A DNA stretch of 10,602 nt from contig CAYPOY010000168.1 in the NCBI GenBank assembly GCA_964412395.1, positions 1 through 10,602 on the forward strand. The letters run 5' to 3'. The notes under the pieces were generated by a model. That model made no database searches, had not been told where the DNA came from, and saw nothing but the letters and a program-made list of their open reading frames with translations. Shown here one piece after another: positions 6,254-10,602 of this stretch. The DNA comes from CAYPOY01 sp964412395. GTDB lineage: Bacteria > Chloroflexota > Anaerolineae > B4-G1. The position numbers were made by a program, and so were the translations under genes. How positions within the stretch are numbered: position 1 is the stretch's first letter; each line of letters opens with the position of its first letter.

Positions 6254-8926
6254 CTGCTGGGTCCGTCGCTCGACTTCCCGCTCGTGGGTCACGTCCCAAA
6301 TGAGTAGCACCCATCCCTCTATCTGGGTCTCTGTCCTCACAGGCTTGGCTGCCACCCCGAAGAGCCGCTGGGGCGGCCCGGCGACCTCCAGTTCGCGCCA
6401 CAGCCCCTCAGGAGTAGATTGTACCAGTTCCTCCAACGGCCAATCGGCCAGATAGGTCAACACGTTGCCGACGCGGCTCACGGACGGCCCAGCAGCACCC
6501 GTAAGCACGAGAAGGTAGCTCTCCACCACCGGGTTGGCTAGTAGGATGCGTCGCTCGCCGTCGAGCAAGAGAACGCCCTCGGGCAGGTGTTTCACCAGAG
6601 TCTCTAGCCGCTGCTCCTCGGCTTCCAGGGCCGCGCGCAGACGGGCCTGGTGCAGGCCCACGGCAATCTGGTCTGCCACTTCGCGGGCGATGTCCACGTG
6701 ATCGGGAGCGAAGGCCCCGGGGCTTTCTGCCCCCAGGGCGAGGACACCGATCAGCTCACCCCGGACGATGAGGGGCACGGCGAGGTGGGAGCGTAAGCCC
6801 TCGGCCTGGAGTGCCTGGGTCATAGGAGAAGGTTGGGCGAGGGCCAGGACGTCCTCCTCCACGTGGACCTTGCCCTGCCGAAGCTCTTCGAGGAGCCCAA
6901 TCTTCTCCAGCGGAAGGCGCGCTCCTGTCCCCACCCTGGTCTTGCCGTTCGTGTGGGCGGTGAGCACCGTGGCCTCCTGGCCCTCGCGGTCGAACATCAT
7001 AACGTTGGCCTGTTGGCAGGGCACCAGTTGCCGGATGTGGCGCAGGGCGGTCTGGGCAACCTCTTCCGGCGACCAGGCGGCCAGGATGGCGCCGTCAATC
7101 GCACGCAGCGTTCTCAACCGTTCGGCATACTGCTGCAGCGCCTTCTCCGCCCGCTTGCGTGCCTCTTCCAGTTCGATGCCGTGCAGAGCGAAGGCGATGT
7201 CCTCGGCAACCTCTTTGAACAGGGCTTGCTCTTCCTCGTCGGCAATGAAATCGGCGGGGATGGAGACAGACATCAGGCCGTAGACCTTTCCGCCGTATTC
7301 CAACCGCACCGTCATCGCCCCCTTGCCACCGCACTTGTCCGCCAGGGGACAGTCGGCGCATGTAGAGGGTGGGTCTGCGATTGCCACAACACCCGATTGC
7401 CTCAACGCCCTTTGCCCGCAAGCGGTCAACTCTCCGCGTTTCAACTGCTCGACCAGGGGCAAGAACTCCTCGCCCAACCCGGCTTCAGCGCTCGTCACCA
7501 GCCCCCTGTGCTCATCCAGGAGAGCGATCCAGGCGTTATAATAACCGCGCGTCTCGATCAGATCGTCGCAAGCGCCTTGCAGCAGCCGGTCGCGGTCCTT
7601 TTCCCTGGTGATGAGTTGGTTGACGCTGCGGATGGCACGCAGCACGAGGTTGAGGTGTTCTATCCTCTCCTCACGCCGGCGCAGGGCAAGCACCATACCG
7701 CTGAACACGCGCCCCAGGTGAGCGATCTCGTCACGGCCCGATGTCACGTCCGCGATGTCGGCCGGCTCGAACGGCTGGCCGTGCTCCACGGCTATCGCCG
7801 CGTCGGTCAGGCGGCGGATGGGGCGCGTGATGCCCCGCACCAGCAGGATAGAGACGACCAGGGTCATCACTCCCACCACCCCCACGCTGCCCCAGGCCAC
7901 TGACCCCAACCGCTGCAGCGGGGCCAGGAACTGGGCTTCGGGCAGGTCCACCACCACAGTCCAGGGGTGTGTCTCCAGCCGCGTGTACCCGACGACGTGA
8001 TCGCGGTGGTCAAGCGGGGAGTAGTAGCGGTACGTGCCAGACTTCCCCCCTGGGATCGGGGGGGACTGAGGGGGGGCCACCAGTTCAGCGGCCAGGTCGT
8101 CCATATCCAGGCTTTCAGGGATCAGCGGCGTGTCGGTGCCCTCGATCGTGCCGAAGCGGATGGTCGCGGAGATGGTCGCGACAGCCTCCGGCGTCAGTTC
8201 CCCCAGGCTGTGGTACAACAGATCGCGGTTGGGGTGAGCGACAATGACGCCGTCCTGATCCACCAGGTAGGCCATGCCCTCCTCGCCTACTACCACGTCG
8301 TCAATAATGCTCCAGATCGTATCGCCCTTGAGCCACACGATGTCAATGCCTACGATCTCCCCCTTGGCCGTGACTACGGGGTTGGTGAGAAAGACGCCCG
8401 GTCGGCCGGTGGCGCGCTCGACGAGAATGTCCGAGACGTAAGGCTCTCCCTGGATGGAAGCCTGGAAATAGTCGCGGAAGGAGCGGTCCTTGCCCACCAG
8501 GATATCCGCCAGCGAGGCCACGACGATGCCGTTCACGTCCAACAGGCCCGGCGCGTCGTAGTCAGGGTGATTGTCGGCAAAATTCTGGAGCGTCTGGTAA
8601 ACCCGGGGGGCCAGGGCCTGGCGCTCCTCCCCGGAAGCGGCCAGAAACAGTATCACCGACGGTTGGCCCGCCAGCGTAGCGGAGGTGCGCTGGTTCTCAG
8701 TGAGTAATTGCCCAATGTGATGGGCGGTGCTACGCGACAGCTCCATCAGGTTCTCCCCGGCGACTTTGGCGACCTCACCCTGGCCCTGAGTCAGGTTATA
8801 GTAGGCCGTGGCAGACATTGGGATAATAGCCAGCGCCAGGAAGGCAATAGTCAGCTTGGCGCCGATGGACCAGCGCAAGGTCGGGTCTTTTCTGACACTT
8901 GACTCACTCGTGGGCCTGTTTTCCAT
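5129..8926 (-). CDS. Membrane hybrid histidine kinase, dCache-HAMP-GAF-GAF-PAS-HisKA-HATPase-REC
   Basis: 1265 residues. TM1 (about 24-42) and TM2 (about 341-363) bracket an extracytoplasmic dCache-like sensor (about 45-335) with GKDRSFRDYFQAS and LVDQDGVIVAHPN. HAMP follows (364-420; RGITRPIRRLTDAA). GAF 1 (about 435-585) has a cysteine cluster C503, C523, C526, C532. GAF 2 (about 605-762) is followed by a PAS (about 770-885). HisKA has GGIAHDFNNLL with H907. The ATPase domain has N1015/N1019, SDTGTGM (D1062) and a GTGLGL loop at 1088-1093. The C-terminal receiver has E1154/D1155, D1197, T1225 and K1247. All catalytic residues are present. AAAGGAG lies 10 bases before ATG 8926. Residues 284-296 (PPQSPPIPGGKSG region) are encoded by a G/C palindrome and look like an in-frame repeat insertion. 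The protein should sense a small extracellular ligand and pass phosphate internally; the ligand is unknown and no DNA-binding output domain is present. Confidence 0.93.
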   Translation of the reverse strand: MENRPTSESSVRKDPTLRWSIGAKLTIAFLALAIIPMSATAYYNLTQGQGEVAKVAGENLMELSRSTAHHIGQLLTENQRTSATLAGQPSVILFLAASGEERQALAPRVYQTLQNFADNHPDYDAPGLLDVNGIVVASLADILVGKDRSFRDYFQASIQGEPYVSDILVERATGRPGVFLTNPVVTAKGEIVGIDIVWLKGDTIWSIIDDVVVGEEGMAYLVDQDGVIVAHPNRDLLYHSLGELTPEAVATISATIRFGTIEGTDTPLIPESLDMDDLAAELVAPPQSPPIPGGKSGTYRYYSPLDHRDHVVGYTRLETHPWTVVVDLPEAQFLAPLQRLGSVAWGSVGVVGVMTLVVSILLVRGITRPIRRLTDAAIAVEHGQPFEPADIADVTSGRDEIAHLGRVFSGMVLALRRREERIEHLNLVLRAIRSVNQLITREKDRDRLLQGACDDLIETRGYYNAWIALLDEHRGLVTSAEAGLGEEFLPLVEQLKRGELTACGQRALRQSGVVAIADPPSTCADCPLADKCGGKGAMTVRLEYGGKVYGLMSVSIPADFIADEEEQALFKEVAEDIAFALHGIELEEARKRAEKALQQYAERLRTLRAIDGAILAAWSPEEVAQTALRHIRQLVPCQQANVMMFDREGQEATVLTAHTNGKTRVGTGARLPLEKIGLLEELRQGKVHVEEDVLALAQPSPMTQALQAEGLRSHLAVPLIVRGELIGVLALGAESPGAFAPDHVDIAREVADQIAVGLHQARLRAALEAEEQRLETLVKHLPEGVLLLDGERRILLANPVVESYLLVLTGAAGPSVSRVGNVLTYLADWPLEELVQSTPEGLWRELEVAGPPQRLFGVAAKPVRTETQIEGWVLLIWDVTHEREVERRTQQQERLAAVGQLAGGIAHDFNNLLTTIMLYAQMLLRKPHLPPDMAPSLETIINESRGATQLVQRILDFSRRSIMDTRPVDLISFTEGTVDILRRTLPENIRLFIEMRTGEYIVNADPTRIQQVLMNLAVNARDAMPEGGELRIGLSRVKVRPGEEPPVAEMPAGEWVCLAISDTGTGMSPEVVSHLYEPFFTTKPVGKGTGLGLAQVYGIVQQHDGHIGVETQVGRGTTFRIYLPAQRVVEAEEGLQEEALATPEGEGETILLVEDEEKVREGGQKILESLGYRVLTAADGREALEVYGAEVDLVITDMVMPEMGGRELVRQLRKANPHLKALAITGYALPEDVQELREEGILDIVQKPFEVSTLAEVIRRVLDAG
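8045..8076. repeat. G/C palindrome inside the dCache coding sequence
   Basis: CCCCCC (8045-8050), a 7-base loop and GGGGGGG (8058-8064) form a strong hairpin, followed after ACTGA by another GGGGGGG (8070-8076). On the coding strand this gives Pro/Gly codons in residues 284-296 of the membrane kinase. The pattern resembles small interspersed C-run/G-run repeats known from cyanobacterial and other genomes; that resemblance is from memory. Confidence 0.5.
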
Positions 8927-8987
8927 GATTCGCCATCTCCTTTAGCGTGAACCGTAACGAGTGGTTCCCTGTCTTATCATCTTTCAC
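8904..8987 (-). other. Short leader ORF overlapping the membrane kinase start
   Basis: GTG at 8987, six bases after GGAGG, opens a 27-codon frame beginning VKDDKTGNHSLRF. It overlaps the kinase start out of frame and stops at 8904-8906. Its first codons resemble the MEDEHKT frame before the second kinase. It may be a leader peptide, or the remnant of an older kinase N-terminus of the common M(K/E)DE.KT(K/R)EQL type. Weak evidence. Confidence 0.25.
8946..8962. repeat. 17-bp motif shared by the two kinase leaders
   Basis: CGTGAACCGTAACGAGT here and CGTGAAACGTAATGAGT at 5000-5016 agree at 15 of 17 positions. They lie 20 and 40 bp upstream of the two kinase starts, in the same orientation. Confidence 0.55.
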
Positions 8988-9020
8988 CTTGCGCCTCCTG
9001 GGAGAGGCAGCAATCTCTTA

Positions 9021-9118
9021 AGACCTGACAGGTTTCCGCGGATGCCTTTTGGAGCCAGATTCGACCTGTTCAGGAGTGCAATTACACCGAGAAGTGACCT
9101 CTGAAACCTGTCAGGTCT
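9021..9118. repeat. 98-bp unit bounded by a perfect 15-bp inverted repeat
   Basis: AGACCTGACAGGTTT (9021-9035) and AAACCTGTCAGGTCT (9104-9118) are exact reverse complements, 68 bases apart. Each arm contains the near-palindrome ACCTG-N-CAGGT, and a related CCTGTTCAGG sits between them (9065-9074). No flanking target duplication is visible. It could be a tiny non-autonomous element, a repeat of REP type, or a pair of operator-like sites. Confidence 0.65.
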
Positions 9119-9203
9119 GGCGGTGGCGTCCTTGATGACATTGAGTATAGCCCAACTCTGCGCCGAAGTCAACTTCTCCTGAGCGCCATGCATCCCTCGC
9201 TCG

Positions 9204-9346
9204 TATCTTCTCAATAATCTGGGGAGGTATTTTGAACCGAGGCGGCGCACCGGCCTGGAAGAGCCGGTGCTGGGCACGCTTGCAACCCAGCGCCGCCTGT
9301 TCACGGCGGCGCGCCTGGCAGACCGCCCCTACTTTTTGAAAAGATA
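9204..9346. mobile_element. MITE-like element with terminal inverted repeats and 10-bp target duplication
   Basis: The left end TATCTTCTCAA (9204-9214) and the right end TTGAAAAGATA (9336-9346) are inverted repeats matching at 10 of 11 positions. They are directly flanked by identical CCCTCGCTCG at 9194-9203 and 9347-9356, as expected for a target-site duplication. The 143-bp body codes for nothing recognisable and is a GC-rich palindrome cluster. A duplication of this size is known for several IS groups, including IS4-type; no transposase is in the window, so the element would have to be moved in trans. Confidence 0.65.
9241..9312. repeat. Nested GC-rich palindromes inside the MITE-like element
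   Basis: GGCGGCGC occurs at 9241-9248 and 9305-9312, and its complement GCGCCGCC at 9290-9297, so the middle arm can pair with either partner. Inner stems are GCACCGGC (9247-9254) with GCCGGTGC (9263-9270) and GCTGGG (9269-9274) with CCCAGC (9286-9291). Some of these stems share bases, so not all can form at once. Confidence 0.6.
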
Positions 9347-9441
9347 CCCTCGCTCGTCCTTGTCGGGACGGATGTGCGTGCTGTAAGCACAATCTAACGA
9401 AACGCTGATGCTGCTCTTATCTGTTTCTGATGTAGCTGGGG

Positions 9442-9447
9442 TATACT
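9442..9447 (+). promoter_or_regulatory. Candidate -10 element of the dnaK promoter
   Basis: TATACT is close to the sigma-70 consensus and lies 113 bp before the dnaK ATG. No good TTGACA-like -35 box is found 16-18 bases upstream, so an activator or an alternative sigma factor may be involved, or the call may be wrong. Confidence 0.35.
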
Positions 9448-9450
9448 TAC

Positions 9451-9499
9451 CGTGAAACGTGAAAATAACCCAGGTGCTAGAGCCTCATCACGTTTCACG
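9451..9499. promoter_or_regulatory. 12-bp perfect inverted repeat in the dnaK leader
   Basis: CGTGAAACGTGA (9451-9462) and TCACGTTTCACG (9488-9499) are exact reverse complements around a 25-base spacer, starting just after the candidate -10 box. This is not the CIRCE operator of HrcA (TTAGCACTC-N9-GAGTGCTAA). It could be an operator for another heat-shock repressor, a 5'UTR stem-loop, or part of a wider repeat, since related CGTGAA-CGT strings lie at 5000 and 8946. Confidence 0.5.
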
Positions 9500-9548
9500 C
9501 ATCACGATCAGGATGTCCAATTCTGGTTTGATGAAATAGCGAGTATGC

Positions 9549-9554
9549 AGGAGG
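9549..9554 (+). promoter_or_regulatory. Ribosome binding site of dnaK
   Basis: AGGAGG, a full Shine-Dalgarno match, lies six bases before ATG 9561 and supports that start. Confidence 0.85.
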
Positions 9555-9560
9555 AAACAA

Positions 9561-10602
9561 ATGAGTAAGATTGTTGGAATTGATTTAGGTACGACCAACT
9601 CGGTGGTCGCTGTGATGGAAGGCGGCGAGCCCACTGTCATCCCCAGCGCCGAGGGAGGACGGTTGTTTCCGTCGGTGGTTGCATTCACCAAGAGCGGTGA
9701 GCGGCTGGTGGGCCAGACCGCCCGGCGGCAGGCTGTCGTCAACCCGGATAACACTATTTACTCTATCAAGCGACTGATGGGTCGCCGGTACGACGATCCA
9801 GAGGTCGAGAAAGCGCGCGAGGTTCTGCCCTACAAGATTGTGCGTGGGTCGGCGGGCGATGCACGGGTCTACGTCCCTCAAACCGACAAAGCATACACGC
9901 CGCAGGAGGTCTCGGCGATGATCCTGCGCAAGATGAAGCAGGATGCCGAGGCATACCTGGGCGAACCGGTCACGCAGGCGGTCATCACCGTACCGGCCTA
10001 CTTCAACGATAGCCAGCGCCAGGCGACGAAGGACGCTGGCCAGATCGCTGGCCTGGAAGTGCTGCGCATTATCAACGAGCCGACCGCCTCCAGCCTGGCC
10101 TACGGCATGGATAAGAAGAAGGACGAGACAATCCTGGTCTTCGACCTGGGCGGTGGCACCTTCGATGTCTCTATCCTGGACGTAGGTGAGGGCGTCGTCG
10201 AGGTGCAGGCCACCAGTGGCGATACGTTCCTGGGAGGCGACGACTGGGATCAGCGCGTCACGGATTACATCGCCGACGAGTTTAAGAAGGACCAGGGAAT
10301 TGACCTGCGCCAGGACCGTCAGGCATTGCAGCGGTTGAGGGAGGCGGCTGAGAAGGCCAAGATCGAACTTTCTACCGTGCTGGAGACAGAGGTCAACCTA
10401 CCCTTCATCACTGCTGATGCCTCCGGACCAAAACACCTACAGATGAAGCTGACGCGGGCCAAACTGGAGCAACTGACCGAGAACCTGGTGCAGCGATGCC
10501 GGAATCCCTTCGAGCAGGCTCTGCGCGACGCCAATTTGAACGTCAGTGACCTGGACGAGGTGGTGCTGGTCGGTGGCGCGACGCGCATGCCGATGATCCA
10601 GG
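9561..10602 (+). CDS. dnaK: Chaperone protein DnaK (Hsp70), N-terminal 347 residues
   Basis: The gene runs off the right edge, leaving 347 codons that cover most of the nucleotide-binding domain. All three Hsp70 signatures are present: IVGIDLGTTNS (4-14), VFDLGGGTFDVSI (193-205) and VVLVGGATRMP (334-344). VITVPAYFNDSQRQATKDAG (141-160) and INEPTA (171-176) are also intact. DnaK binds unfolded peptides in an ATP-driven cycle with DnaJ and GrpE in the cytoplasm. The string GDTFLGGDDWDQ (220-231) has Trp where E. coli DnaK has Phe, a variant I associate with Chloroflexota-type sequences. C313 (QRCRNP) is the only cysteine seen. The gene has its own leader with a candidate promoter and inverted repeat; no hrcA, grpE or dnaJ precedes it, so any partners would be downstream. 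A DnaK paralogue rather than the main copy cannot be excluded. Confidence 0.96.
   Translation, partial: MSKIVGIDLGTTNSVVAVMEGGEPTVIPSAEGGRLFPSVVAFTKSGERLVGQTARRQAVVNPDNTIYSIKRLMGRRYDDPEVEKAREVLPYKIVRGSAGDARVYVPQTDKAYTPQEVSAMILRKMKQDAEAYLGEPVTQAVITVPAYFNDSQRQATKDAGQIAGLEVLRIINEPTASSLAYGMDKKKDETILVFDLGGGTFDVSILDVGEGVVEVQATSGDTFLGGDDWDQRVTDYIADEFKKDQGIDLRQDRQALQRLREAAEKAKIELSTVLETEVNLPFITADASGPKHLQMKLTRAKLEQLTENLVQRCRNPFEQALRDANLNVSDLDEVVLVGGATRMPMIQ

Larger units (their letters stand above)
8927..9560. other. Gene-poor spacer between the divergent kinase and dnaK genes
   Basis: This 634-bp region has no frame with recognisable protein content apart from the short leader frame at 8987. It holds the kinase leader (8927-8998), a 15-bp inverted repeat pair (9021-9118), a MITE-like element (9204-9346), and the dnaK promoter and leader (about 9400-9560). 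The stretch 9119-9193 shows nothing I can name. Transcription must diverge from this region in both directions. Confidence 0.7.

Noticed and set aside
6833..7903. Plus-strand open frame of 356 codons
   Set aside because: Antisense to the GAF and HAMP regions of the membrane kinase; His/Gln/Leu-rich mirror translation without motifs.
9241..9297. Cloverleaf-like folding suggesting a tRNA
   Set aside because: The outer and inner stems share bases, there is no T-loop GTTCRANNC or anticodon arm of proper size, and the palindromes are better explained as part of the MITE-like element.
8984..9304. Minus-strand open frame of 106 codons in the spacer
   Set aside because: It runs across both inverted-repeat elements, has Arg-rich composition without motifs and no ribosome site that I can see.
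9378..9390. GTGCT-GTA-AGCAC as a CIRCE half-site or operator
   Set aside because: The arms are too short and the spacing is wrong for CIRCE; a 5-bp stem of this kind is expected by chance.

Overview
The window is GC-rich bacterial chromosome. Several traits fit a member of the Chloroflexota (an Anaerolineae-like lineage): very large PAS/GAF hybrid histidine kinases, a Tat-exported glycosidase-like protein with a short hydrophobic 'YIYFPFV' stretch after the signal, intergenic DNA full of small palindromic repeats, and a DnaK carrying the 'GGDDWDQ' variant. This placement is inferred from sequence style; no marker gene in the window proves it.

Layout, left to right. Positions 3-227 (+) are the last 74 codons of an ABC-3 family metal-ion permease (ZnuB/MntB-like). 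Next, on the same strand, is a DUF523-family gene whose recognisable part runs from 268 to about 684. It has lost the family's usual N-terminus and runs on without its expected stop, so it is probably decaying. A 230-bp hairpin-rich spacer (688-918) separates it from three convergent genes on the minus strand. Read in transcription order these are: a 1265-residue membrane hybrid kinase (8926-5129; dCache-HAMP-GAF-GAF-PAS-HisKA-HATPase-REC); a 953-residue soluble hybrid kinase (4960-2099; REC-GAF-PAS-PAS-HisKA-HATPase-REC); and a 376-residue Tat-exported protein of glycoside-hydrolase type (2049-919). The two kinases share a closely similar 375-residue C-terminal core and similar leader DNA, so they look like a tandem duplication that received different sensory front ends.

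From 8927 to 9560 there is a 634-bp region with no convincing independent gene, made of mobile or palindromic DNA. It holds a 15-bp perfect inverted repeat pair (9021-9118), a 143-bp MITE-like element with terminal inverted repeats and a flanking 10-bp direct duplication (9204-9346), and a dnaK leader containing a 12-bp perfect inverted repeat (9451-9499). From 9561 (+) the dnaK gene runs off the end of the window after 347 codons.

How the parts may work together: the membrane kinase has an extracytoplasmic sensor, and the soluble kinase has an N-terminal receiver that could take phosphate from it, which suggests a two-step phosphorelay. No DNA-binding response regulator is present, so the output must lie elsewhere or act by another route. 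The exported glycosidase-like protein starts 49 bp after the second kinase and could be co-transcribed with it. I found no CRISPR array, rRNA, tRNA or phage module. The most unusual items are the MITE-like element, an in-frame palindromic G/C repeat inside the dCache domain, a cysteine cluster in the first GAF domain, and a recurring CGTGAAACGT-type motif in the intergenic spacers.
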